Origin: Kineosporia succinea
GTDB taxonomy: Bacteria > Actinomycetota > Actinomycetes > Actinomycetales > Kineosporiaceae
Assembly: GCF_030811555.1 (NCBI RefSeq)
Contig: NZ_JAUSQZ010000001.1
Coordinates: forward strand, 7,623,241 to 7,687,240
Direction: 5' to 3'
DNA length: 64,000 bases
Part shown: positions 38,001 to 50,000 of the stretch, piece after piece
Layout: the number at the start of each line of letters is the position of its first letter
How positions within the stretch are numbered: position 1 is the stretch's first letter
Notes under the pieces: generated by a model
Seen by the model: only the letters and a program-made list of their open reading frames with translations
Databases searched by the model: none
What the model was told of the DNA's origin: nothing
Translations under genes and position numbers: made by a program

Positions 38001-41000
38001 TGCTCGCCCGGGGCGTCCTGACGGGGCTGGGCCTGGAACCGCAGCCGGGAAACCCTCGCCGGGAAGCCGGTCAGCCGCGTCACCTCGTCCTGGGCGTAGC
38101 GCACCTCCCGCCCGGACCGCCGGGCCAGGGACTCCGCGAGAGCCGGGGTGACGTGGCTCGCCACCAGCCGCACGGAGTCCTCGCCGAAGACGTCCGCCTC
38201 CAGCAACTGCCGGATCAGGGCCTGGATCTCCGGGCGGCGGGCATCGTCCGGACGGCCCGCCGGGTCCAGCACGACCAGCGAGCGTTCCTCGACCGGGGGC
38301 AGGAGCAGGCCGGCGACCTCCGCACCGGACGGCGTCGCCACCTGCCAGTGCGAACCGCTGCGTACGTCCCACACCGGTTGTCCGCCCGGGACCGTGACCT
38401 GGCGTGCCTCAACCTCGGCCAGTGAGGAGACGGGCGGTGCGCCGACGCCGTCGGTGCCGGTCGGCCCGTTCCCGGGAACAGCCACGAACTCCGGCCCCAG
38501 GTCGTCGACCAGCCAGAACTGCCCCGCCCCGCGCCCGTCGGCCTTTCGCACCCGCGTCCAGCCGCCCGCATTCTCCAGCGTCCGACGATGGACGCGACCC
38601 CTGGGATGAATCAGGTCGAGGTCGTGCTCCTGCACCAACTGCCGAACCAGATCGTCCCCGAGGAGATCGTGGTAGATCCTCAGGCTCCGGTGCCCGAGCC
38701 GCGCGAGCTTGCCCAGCACCGCCGCGACCTGCTCCCGGGCCTGCGGGTGGTGTCTCTCCGGCACCTCGTCCAGATGCCCCCACTGATCGAGAACCAGTCC
38801 GAGGCGCCCCGGCTCATCGGCGACCACGGGCATCCCGCCCGCGTCGGCACGCTCTCGCAACAGGGCGTACGCCTGAGGGCCGTCCGATCCGGCAACCTCG
38901 TTGATCGTCCAGCCGTACTCGAGCGGCACGTCCCGAGACCACCACTCGTCCGCCGTCAGGCCGTCCGCGCCGAACGCGCGCACGGTGAACATCGACGCGG
39001 ACGATCCGTCGAGAAGGGAGTCGTCCAGTGGCCGGATCCCCGAGGCGATCCCGTCCTGCTGCGAGCCGGACGACAACCACACGTTGCTCCCGAGGTGATT
39101 GATCGCCGCGCCGAAGAACTGCCCGGCGGGTCCCACCTGGGCGTGGACGACGACCGCGGTCGCGGGCCCCCCGCGATCGAGCAGCTCCTCGAGAAGGTCG
39201 ACGAGCGCCTCCGCGTCGATGGTGGTCCACCGGCCCGGATCGTGCCGGACGTCGTCCCCGTAGAGCGTCACGAGGATCGCTTCGTCCGTGGCGAAGGGAG
39301 TCATCGCCATACGGCGTACCCGATCCAGCGATTCAGCTGCCGACAGGCCCTCCGCACCGGACCGGAAGACGGCACCCCAGCCGGCCAGTCCCTCCGGCAG
39401 CGGTGCCTCCCAGAGAGGGACCAGGGGGGTTCCGGCGACCAGATCGCGGGCGGAGAGCCATACGCGCTGCACCCCGTCGTGATGGCCGATACCGGCGACC
39501 TGGCCGCCCATCAGGACGACGGCCGTGTCTCCCTCCCGAGGCAGCGCCGCCACCAGTCCCGCGGCCAGGTCCGGGCCCATCGACCAGACATCCGGTTCAG
39601 CGGCCGCCAGGCCGAGCTGCCTGATCGCCACCGGGCCCAGAAGCTGCACCGTACTCACCGCGTCCTGGAACGCGCGGAAATCTCCACGGGGACGCGAGTC
39701 CGGCCACCACAGCGTCGGGTGGGCCGGGGGCTGCACCCGCTTCTGCCAGGGCCGGGCACTGCGGTCGGCTCCGATCACCGTCACCGTGAAACTGCCGATG
39801 GTGTGCAGCACGGCCCGATCCAGCCGGCTGACGGGGTGCCCGTCGGTTGCCGCCGAGGCGTCCAGCCAGATCAGCTGGCCTTCCGAATTGAAAGCCGTTC
39901 CGGCGAAGCGATGTCCGTCGTGCACGAGAATCGTGGTCCCCGGACCGCCGCGCAGGAGGTTGGCCCCCAGCCCTTCCCCCAGGATCGTCGTCTCCCAGAA
40001 ACCCAGAACCGGGCCGTGTTCCAGCACGGGCAGGTCAACGCCGTGCAACAGCCGGAAGACCGACTCCTCGTGCTGCAGGCGAGTGTGGGCCAGATCCCGG
40101 AGATGATGGCGGACGCTGTCCACCAGGTCCCCGGGAGCCGGCTCGGGGTGCGGGCGCAGCATCCCGGCCGAGACCGCCGTGGCACCGGGCAGGTCGGCCC
40201 CGGACAGAGCGATCGGCTCGTGGTCACCGAAGACCCCGTTCCCGGACAGCTCCAGCCACCGAGCCCCTTCCGGCGTGCCGAAAGCCACTCCCACGGCCGT
40301 GCCGCCGGCCGTCACCACCGACACGGTTCCGGGGGCCGACAGACGGTTGCCCAACTCGGTCGCCCAGTTCTCCGACGACAGGCCCACCGTGCCGGCCGGC
40401 TCGTGCGTGGGGGCCAGCCGTGACGCCAGTTGCTCCAGGACGTCCTGCTGGGCGAACCCTTCCTCGATGCGGGTGCGCCAGCTCCGGACCTCCTGCTCGG
40501 GCGTAGTGACGGCCTTCGGCGTGGTGACAGCCTCCGCGGTCGCGACAGCCTCCTCCACCGGCCGGGCCGCACCGAGGTGAGCCGCGCTCCCGGTTACGGC
40601 GGACCGGGGCACCACCTCCGACTGCGGCCGGATCCCCGCCGGGGTCGGGACACCCCGGCCCGGCCTCAGGGTGCTCTGCCGCCTCAGGTCCCCGGCCGCC
40701 TCGTCGATCGTGGCCGCCTCGTCGATCGAGGCCGGGTCGATGATCCTGATGTCGGGCACCAGCCGTTCCGGTGCCTGTCCGTTCGGGAAGCCGAGCTGAA
40801 TCTCCAGGCGGCCACCCGATGTCTCGCCGTCGCCGGTGAGGACGACCCTCCGGAGGATTCTTGCCTCCTCCCGTTCCCGGCCCCGGGGCCGGGGGTCCGT
40901 CAGCCTCACCAGCGGATGATTGGGCGGGAACCCCGCCATGTCACCCGGAGCGGCCTGGTCCAGCGGTGGCAGCAGGCGCCCCATCTTCTCCTTCTCGATC

Positions 41001-44000
41001 AGGGTCCGGAGCCCGGTCAGGATCTTCACGTGGTTGGCCCTCACGGCCGGGGTCTGCTGAGGCGCCAGGCCCGGGTGCTGCGCCATGACCATGGCGTGCA
41101 GGTACCGCATGTCCCGCAGCGTCGGCTGCCAGGAGGTGCCAGCCATGAGAGAGGGACCCGGATCCAGCCCGGTCGGCTGGATCGCGACCCGGTCGATCTC
41201 CGGCCGGGGGTCGTCCGGCTCCAGGTGCGTGTGGCGTCCCTCGGGCAGGGGACGCGTGACGAGCTTCCGGCGACGCAGAGGTGTCGGCTCGTCACCGGAC
41301 ACATAGGCGTACCGGTCGGGGAGGCCCAGCCGATGGCTGACCTCGTGACTGAGCACGTGGGCGTCCGAGCCGACGAAGACCTCGCGGCTGTGCTCCCGCC
41401 CCGACCCCGGAGCCACCTGGATGACGCTCGCCCCGGCGGGCGCCACCGGGCCCGTCGAGACGGTCAGCCGGGTACGCAGGAACACCGTCCAGCCCGAGTC
41501 CTCGAAACCCTCCGTCCGGTTCCAGCTGCGGGCCAGCCCTCTCGTCAGACGGGCGGCGACCTCATTGACCTGGGCCGGGGTGACCCCGGGCGCTGCCTTC
41601 AGGTGAACAACCGGCTGCAACTCCACGACACGCGTCCTCGGGAGGTCCGGCACGTCGGCCACCTTCGCCTGCAACCGGTCCTGGGGGTAGTTCAGCAGCG
41701 CCCGGAACGGGAAGGGCTCACTGGCGAGCCGCCTCAGCAGATCCGGCAGTGGGTCGCCCAGACGCCGGCCCCCACTCCGGCGGCGGCGCAGCCGGGCGAG
41801 TTGCTCGCGCACGCGGGTGATCAGCTCATCCTCCGGCAGGAAGCGGTAGTACGCCGGGTCCGGATTCTGCGCCTCCGCCTCGTCCGGTTTCCCCTCCCCC
41901 TCGATCGTCCGGTCCTTCGGAAGCGAGCTGGACATCAGGTGCGAGAGCTGCCTCAGCGTGTCGCGGAGAATCTCCCGCCGGTTCGGGCTCACGGCAACCG
42001 CTGCGGGATTGTCGAGGAACGCCTGCACGACATCCGAGCGGAACGGACGCGGGCGGTACCCGGCGAGCGCCTCACGGGTTCCGGACCGGGCCGACCGAAC
42101 CGTGGCCAGCTCCTTGAGGATGTCGTCCAGTGCGGAGGAGCCGGCCGACCGCAGGGCGCTCACCTCGGCGGCGATCGCCTGGATCAGTGCACCCCGGTCG
42201 TCCTTCCCGCGGTAGTAGCGAGGAACGAGAAGCCCGTCGCGATGCAGGATCTCGGCGTAGACGCGGTAGGCGGCCCAGGTGCCGGGCAGGGTGTGGTAGA
42301 TCGAGTTGTCGGCCAGCTGCTTCTCGAAATCCGCAGGTGAGAGCGCTGCGGCCAACGCGTCCTCGTCGATCAGCTGCGGGATCATGACCGGAGAGGACTC
42401 GATCTCGACAGTGCGCACCAGATCCGGGTCCCGCAGGGCTTCGGCGTACGACTCCCGCCAGGGCACCCCGTCGGCGCTCGCCGGCAGCCCGTCCGTGGAC
42501 GCGTCGGCAACCGCCAGACGCCCCGAACCCGTGGCGGCCGGGAGAACCAGGCGCATGTCCTCGGAGGCCCGCTCGTCGTGCAGGACGAGAGGTCCGTGGG
42601 TGGCCCCCCGTCCTTGCCAGACCGTGAGGAGCCGGGCCGCCGACCCGGCGTCCCGAACCTCGCTCACCGAGATCGTCATCCGTTCCTTGTGAGCGGGGAG
42701 GTCGAGGGAGCGCACGCCCAGCGATCCGTCGTCGGACAGCACGACTCCGGCCCCGGTCCGCACCTCGTGAACGGTCTGGGCGAACCTTTCCGCCCCGGCC
42801 TCGAGGGCCGCGGCCGACTCTTGCCTCAGGGTGAAGGTGTCGTCGGCCCCGGGCGCCGGAAGACGTCTGCCCCAGGGAATTTCCGGGTAGTGCAGCGGCT
42901 CGTACCGTTCCACCGAGATCACGTCACCGACCGGCCGGGCTCGTACCCAGCCCCGGTGAACCCGGGTGCGCTCGACCGACATGACCTGGTAGACACGCCA
43001 GAGCGGGTCGCCTGCCGCCGAAGAGGCAGCCCGTACCTCGTCCATGGAGAAGACCAGGTCGATGTCCGCCTCCGCGACCAGGTTCTCGGCCTGCTCCTCG
43101 GACAGGTGACTGACCACCAGACGGAACGAGGGGCGATTCCCTGGCCTGCGCGGCCCCCGACTCTTCAGCAGCATGTCGCGAATCATCAGCCGCACCGGCT
43201 CTTTCCGGGCGTCGGCCGGATGCCCGTGCTCGTCGAGCAGGACGATGACGCTCCTCGGCCCGTCCGCTGTCTGTTCCGCGACCGGGACCGGAATCGCCGA
43301 GACATCGGCGCGCGGATCCACGGCCACCGCCCAGCCCGGACCGAACCGCAGCGTCCACTGCTGTCCGCCCGGGAGGGGACGTGGGTTGACCACCCGAAGG
43401 TCGGCCAGTCGCGCCAACGGCGCCTCCGGCACTGCGGCGTCCGACCCGAACCCGGCCCGCCGGAACGTCTTTCCCAGGTCGTCGATCAGCCAGGCCTGGC
43501 CCCGCATCCCGGTCGGCTTGCCGTAGGGCCGGACCCGGGTCCAGCCGTGCTCACTGGCGAAGGTGACCGGATCGATCTTCCCCCGTGAGTAGACCACGTC
43601 GAGCCCCAGGTCGGTCACAGCCCTCCGGATCAGGCTCTCTTCCAGGACGTCACCGTAGAACCGCCAGGTCCGGATCCCCTCACCGGCGTGACGGGTCAGG
43701 ATCCGCAGGACCTGGCTCCGGATCTGACCGGGGTTTCTGTCCCCGGTCGCACCCAGCACGAGTGCCCTTCGGGCCGGCTCGTGCGGGTGCGCCCGCATCT
43801 GCCGACCCGGCGCCGGCTTGTACTCCAGGACCATCCCGTTCGTGTTGGTGCCGGGCAGGGACGACGTCTGCCAGTGGGCCTCCAGCTCCGCCGGGTGCTC
43901 TTCGCTGCGCCACAGTCTCTCGTCACCGTCAAGACCGAGAACCCACAGCGAGAGCTCGGGCGAGCGCAGGGCGGAGAGGTCCGCCCCCGCCAGCGGACGC

Positions 44001-47000
44001 ACCTGGGATCCGGTTCCGGCGGCGGAGCCGGGCTCCAGCCACACCTTCTCACCGTCGTGGTTCCTCGCCGCCCCGGCGAATCGGCCACGGATCCGCACCA
44101 GGACCGTGGTACCCGGACCCCACGCCGTGAGATTGGCCTGCAGCTCTTGACGCGGGTGCTTCAGCACGACCTTTCGCCACTGGCCGGGCAGATCGGCCAG
44201 GGGGCTGCCGAAGAGGGTTCTGACCACGATGTTCTCGGTGGCGAACGGAGTCATCAGCATCGATCCGATCGTCTCCCGGAACACCGTGGTCGACGACCCG
44301 GGCCGGGCCGGGCGAAGGAGCACGATCCAGCCCTTCGCCTCCTCCGGGATCGGGGCGTCCCACAACGGCACGGGGGCGGTCTTGCTCCTGATCTGCTCGA
44401 GACCGGACCAGACCCGTCCGTTTCCGCTGTTCTGCACGAGGCCCGCCACCACACCGTTGACCAGCAGCACGGCCACGTCGCCGGTGCGGGGTACGGCGTC
44501 GGACAGATCCGCGCCCACCTCCGGCCCGATCTCCTTCATCACCGGCCCGCCGGGCGCCAGATCCACCAGCGCGGCGATGGAGGAGGTCATGACCTCGAGA
44601 GACCGGGCGGCGTCCAGCAGTCCGAGAACTCCGGGGGGAGGCGCGATCACGGCCGGCTCCGATCCGGTCGGGACCTGCAGCTCCCGGCGCGGACGCCAGC
44701 CCCGGTTGAGCCCGTCCGGGCCCAGGACCGCCACGCTGACCGGCTGACCGATCCGGTCAGCCGGGTGAACCCTGGCCTCGTCCAGGCTCGTCACCGGATG
44801 CGGCAGGGTGTTCGGGGCGGAGCCGACCCACAGCAGCTCTCCTGCGACGTTGACGGCGACGCCGGCGAACTTCTGCCCGTGCCGGACCGCCAACGCCGTA
44901 CCCGGCCCATTCAGGTACAGCTGTACTCGCAGTCCTTCCTTCAGGAGCGCTGTCTCCCGGGCGTCGAGGGCGAGACCGTAGTGCAGACCCGGGATCTCCC
45001 GCCCGTACCAGAACTTCAGGACCTTGCTCTCGGTCGTCACCTTCGCGAGAACCCTGGACCGGAGATCCGCTCGCAGCTGCCCCATCAGGTCGCCGACGTC
45101 CGCGGTCCTGCGGTTCTCGAACACGCCCACCTGGACGTCCACTCCGGCCGGGAACACCGCGGACTGCAGGGGCACCGGGTCCGTCAGCGTCCCGTCCTCC
45201 CCCATGGCGAACCACTGGAGCCCGTCCTGGCTCCAATGGGCCACCCCCAGGTTCTCGCCCTGGGCGGTCACCATGGCCAGCGACCCCGGATGCCTGAGCA
45301 TCGCAGCGATCGTCTGGCTCTGACCGTCGCCTGCCGGCACACGCTGATAGGGGTGCGCGGTGAAGTACCTCAGCTCCCGTGAGAACTCGGCCATCAGGTC
45401 GGCCCGGACGAGCTCGGAGGCGAGAGCGCGACGCAATCTGGCCACCTGTGCCGGGACCGGAACGGCGGCCGGAGGCAGCGGGACGCTCGCTGTGACGGGG
45501 TTCCCCGCAGTCACGGCCGAGAAGGTCGTGACCTCCGAGGCCGGAGGAAGTGCGGTCTCGACCGCCGGCTCGGCCCCGGTGAACGAGGTGTCCTCGCGGG
45601 GTGCCGACCAGGACACGAATTCCGACGGGGACAGCGCGCTTCCGTCCTCCGGGCCCACCCCGGTGCCGGCCGGCCGCCCCGCCCCCGGGAAGACCCCGGC
45701 GCCCGGGGCGTAACCCTCTACCAGGTCGTGCCAGGGCAGGTTGCCCAGGTTCTCCACCGGGATCGGGCTCTCCAGCGACGCCAGACTCCAGGCGACCGAC
45801 TGGGGCCGGGGCCGGGGCCGGGCCGGCTTCTCGATCCGCACCGACGGCTCGACCGGCCCCGGGCCGGTCGCGGCCGGGAAGTCGACGTGAACGACCCGGT
45901 CGTCCTCGGGGTCGCCGCTCTCGCCCCGCAGGATGTTCTCGCCGCGCGCGGCCATCTTCGCGCGTTCGGCCGCGGTGAGCCTCGGATCCGTCAGTCGCAC
46001 CAGTACGTGGTGGCGCGGGAATCCCCCGACGTCGCCCGGGGCCACCTGATCGATGGGAGGGAGCAGTGTGCCCAGCCCCTGGGCCGCGAAGGTCCGGCGC
46101 AGCCCCTGGAGGATCCGCTCGTGGTGCCGGGCGACGCCGTCCGGGGCCGGCTGGGCCAGCCGGTTCGCGCCCGGGTCGAACGTCATCACCAGGTCGTACG
46201 TCTCGCGCAGGTCCCGCAGGGTGGGCTCGGCCCGGCCGCTCCACATCAGCGACCCCTCCGGGTCGAGCGTGGTCGGCTCGAAGGCGACGAGCCCCTTCGC
46301 GGGATCCGCCGCGTCCCGCTTCTGCGTGCGTTTACGGAGCTGGGCGGCCCGGAGCACCGAGGGCAGGCCCTCGCCGGCATCCGTGATGTACCGGTCCTGT
46401 AGTCCGAGGGCGTGACTGATCTCGTGGGCGAGGACGTCCGCCGAGGTCGAGGCGAACACGTACATCTCGGTCTCACGACCTGGACCGATCCCCACCCGCA
46501 CGACTTTCGCGCCCTCGGGCACGAGGGATCCCGTCGTGATCGACGGCCGGACCCGGACGAAGACGGTGTGGCCCGCCTCGGCGAACCCCTCGGTCCGGTT
46601 CCACCGGCGCGCCAGTCCCGTGCGGGCCCGGGCGGCGACGGCCTCCATCTGGTCCGGGGTGACGCCCTTCTGCGCCTGGAAATGGATCTGCGGGTGCAGT
46701 TCGACGATGCGGACGGGCGGAAGGGTTCCCGCGACGTCGACGATCCGGGCCGGGTACCGGGGCGAGACGTGCCGCATCCGGGACGTACCGCCGAAGGGCT
46801 CGTCGTCGAGCCGGGCGAGCAGCCCGGGCAGGGGATCCACCGTCGCCCCGCCTGCGACCGGGGCGGTCATCTCCCTGATCCACCGGATCTGCTGGTTGAC
46901 ATAGGTTCTCAGCTCCGGGACCGGACTGTTCCGGGGGTGCTGGGCCAGCCGGGGTGTCCGCCGCGTCGTCGGGCTCTTCGTGTCGAACGCGCGGGCCCGG

Positions 47001-50000
47001 GCCTTCGTCTCCGCGCGCCGCCGGGCCGGGTCGTGGTTCGTCTCGGACGAGCTCAGCATCTCGGCCAGCCGCCGCACGTTCTCCTGCAGCAGCCACTGCC
47101 GGTACGGTCCGGCCGGCACCGAGCCGTTCTCGAGGAACGCCCGGATCGGGCCGGCGTCGAAGGTGGGCTTCTCCTTGGCGGGGATCCCCAGGTCCGCATG
47201 GATCGTGGCCACCGGGTCCGGGTCACCCTGATTCCTCATCTGCGCCAGTTCCGCCTGGATGGCGCGCCAGACCGCCTCCCGCTGCGCCGGCGGCATGAGG
47301 AACCGGGGCACGAGCAGTCCCGACCGTCGGAGGGCAGCGGCGTAGATGCGCACAGCGGCCCGGCTCCCCCGAGAATCGGCCATCATTGCCGCGGAGTCGG
47401 CCAGCCGGGACACCGTCTCCGGCAGCGTCCAGACGAAGTGCTCGAGCTTTCCCCGGGCGATCAAGGCCTGCGGGGTGTCGCGGACCTGCACCATCCGCCC
47501 CTGGCGCGGGTCACGCAGGGCATCGGCGAAGGCCGGCTGCCAGGCCGTGCCCCCGGACGAGACCGCCAGCCAGTTCGTCGCGTTCACCGGCACCGGGCGC
47601 CGGGCCGAGTTCTGCTCGTTGGGCCGGACCGAGCTCAGACTCCAGGGTGCTCGGTCGTTGTGCAGGACGATGTTCTCCGCCTTGACGTACCGGCGCCAGG
47701 AGTCCAGTTCCCGTTCGGCCAGGGTCTCGTCCTGGATCAGGCCGGTCGAGAACGTGATGCGGTCGGCGTGAGCCGGCACGTTCCGGACCGACGGCCCGAT
47801 CCCGCTCCGGTCCGACAGGACCACACCGAAGGATGTTTTCAGCGCGTAGGTGACGGACTCGACCCCCAGGGCCGCGCTGCCCGGAGTCGGCCTGCCGGTG
47901 TGTATCCAGCGCTGGCTCGCCTGGACGTCGTCCAGGATCCCCGTCCACGGCGGGGCGGGGAGCACCAGCTCCCCGGTGGGCTGGGCCCTGGTCCCCTGCC
48001 GGACGTCCCCGGGCGAGAGCCGCAACCAGCCCCCCACCGCCGCCCGCCCCGGGACCTCGCGGCTCTCGTACCGCTCCCCCGGGTCGTTCACCCGGTCGCC
48101 GGGCCGGCGCACGACGTCGTCCACCGAGAAGATCATCGCCGAGTTGTGCTCCGCCACCCAGCTCTTCGCCCACCGCTCCGGTACCTGGCCCACCAGGAGG
48201 CGGAACGTGGCCGTCCCGCGGGCCTGCGCCATCGCCCCGATCACGCTGTCGAGGATCTTCCGGACGCCCGGATCGAAGGCCTTCGCCGGACGCCCGTTCT
48301 CGTCCAGCACCGCCAGCACGACACGGCCCTCCTCCAGCGGCGGGGCCACGAGGTGGGCGACATCGGTGCCCTGCGGAACCAGCACACCCCACCCCGAGCC
48401 CGCCCGCAGCTCCCAGGTCTTCGCACCCGCCGCCCAGGGCGTGTTCCGGGAACCGGCCAGGGAGAGAGCATTCCCGTTCGCGCCGATCCCGCCCGGCACC
48501 GGCAGCTCGCGGGGGAGAATCTGGAACTCCTTCCCCAGATCGTCGACGAGCCAGGCCGTTCCGGGCATGTCGTCCACCCGGTGAGGGCGGACCCGGATCC
48601 AGCCCTGCCGGCTCTCCAGTGTTCCCTCCACCAGACCATCACGCGGGTAGGCGAGGTCGAGGTCCAGGTCGGTGACCAGGCGGCGGACGAGGCCACCGCC
48701 GAGGTAGTCGCCGTGGAGCCGGACCCGTCGGGTGCCGGTACGGGCCAGCGTCGTCAGGGCCGCGACGACCTGGTCGCGTACCTGCGCCCTGACGTGACGG
48801 TTACCGGCCACCTGCGCGGTGAGCCGCGGGCCGACGACCAGCCCGGTCCGGCCACGCTCGCTCGGGTAGGCAGGCAGCTCACCGGGCTCGTCCTGTCCCT
48901 GGAGCAGCATCAGCACGGGCGTACCGCCCGACGCCACCGGAGTCAGACGCCATCCGGGCGCCAGGACGACGTCGTCGTCAAGCCGGCGCCAGACGGCGGG
49001 CAGGCCGTCGGGACCCAGCACCCGGAGGGAGAGCTCACGCCCGGCGACCAGCCGGAGCCCGGCGGCCAACGAGGTCACCCACGATCCGCGCATCGACCTG
49101 GTCGAGTCCTTGGTCTCGAACTCGAACGTGGCGGCCAGCCAGGCGTGTTCACCTTCGTGGTTCGTCGCCGTGCCGGCGAGTTCCGTCCCGTCCCGGAACA
49201 TCACGGTGGTGCCGGGGCCGCCCAGCTCGAGATTGCGGGCCAGCCGGGCGGCGATCCCGGCGTTGTCGACCTTCTCCCAGACCGCCTCGGTGGAGCCCAG
49301 ATCCTGCCCGTAGAGCGTGTCGAGGACGACCCGTTCGACCTCGAAGGGGTTGAGAAGAAGAAGGTTCCGCAGCTGCACCCGGAAATCCCCCACGACCGGC
49401 CGGGTCCGACGCCGGAACAAGAAGATCACGGCCTTGCGGCCCGCGGGCAGGCGGGAGTCCCACAGCCGGGCCGGGGTCGCGTCCATCAGGGCGCGTCCCG
49501 CGTCGAGCCAGACCCGTTCACCCCCGAGGTTCTGGGCCAGCCCGGCGAACGTCCCCCCGATCAGCACGACAGCCGCGTCGTCCGGCTCCACCAGCAACCG
49601 GGAGAGATCGGCCGGCAGATCCTTCTCGACCGTGACCAGCTGCGGCTTGCCGACGGCCAGGCCCAGCAGGTCACCGTCCGCGAGTCGGGCGACGGCTCTC
49701 GCCCGCGCGACGTCCAGGAGCCGGTCGGACCCGGTCTGCACGGTCGGGGCGGGCGCCTCCCCCTGGGCCCGGGGCCGCCAGCTCCGCTGACCGGGTTCGG
49801 CATCCTTCACCGCCACGGTGACATCCAGCCCGGTGGGCACCCGGCCGGCGGCCAGGGCCGCCTCCAGGGACCCGACCCGGCGCCCCCCCGCGCTCGCGTC
49901 CGCGTCCATCCACAGCAACTCGTCGTGGGAGTTGTGGGCGATGCCCCGGAACCGGTTGCCGGCGTGGACCACGACGGACGTCCCGCGGCCGCCCTGAATC

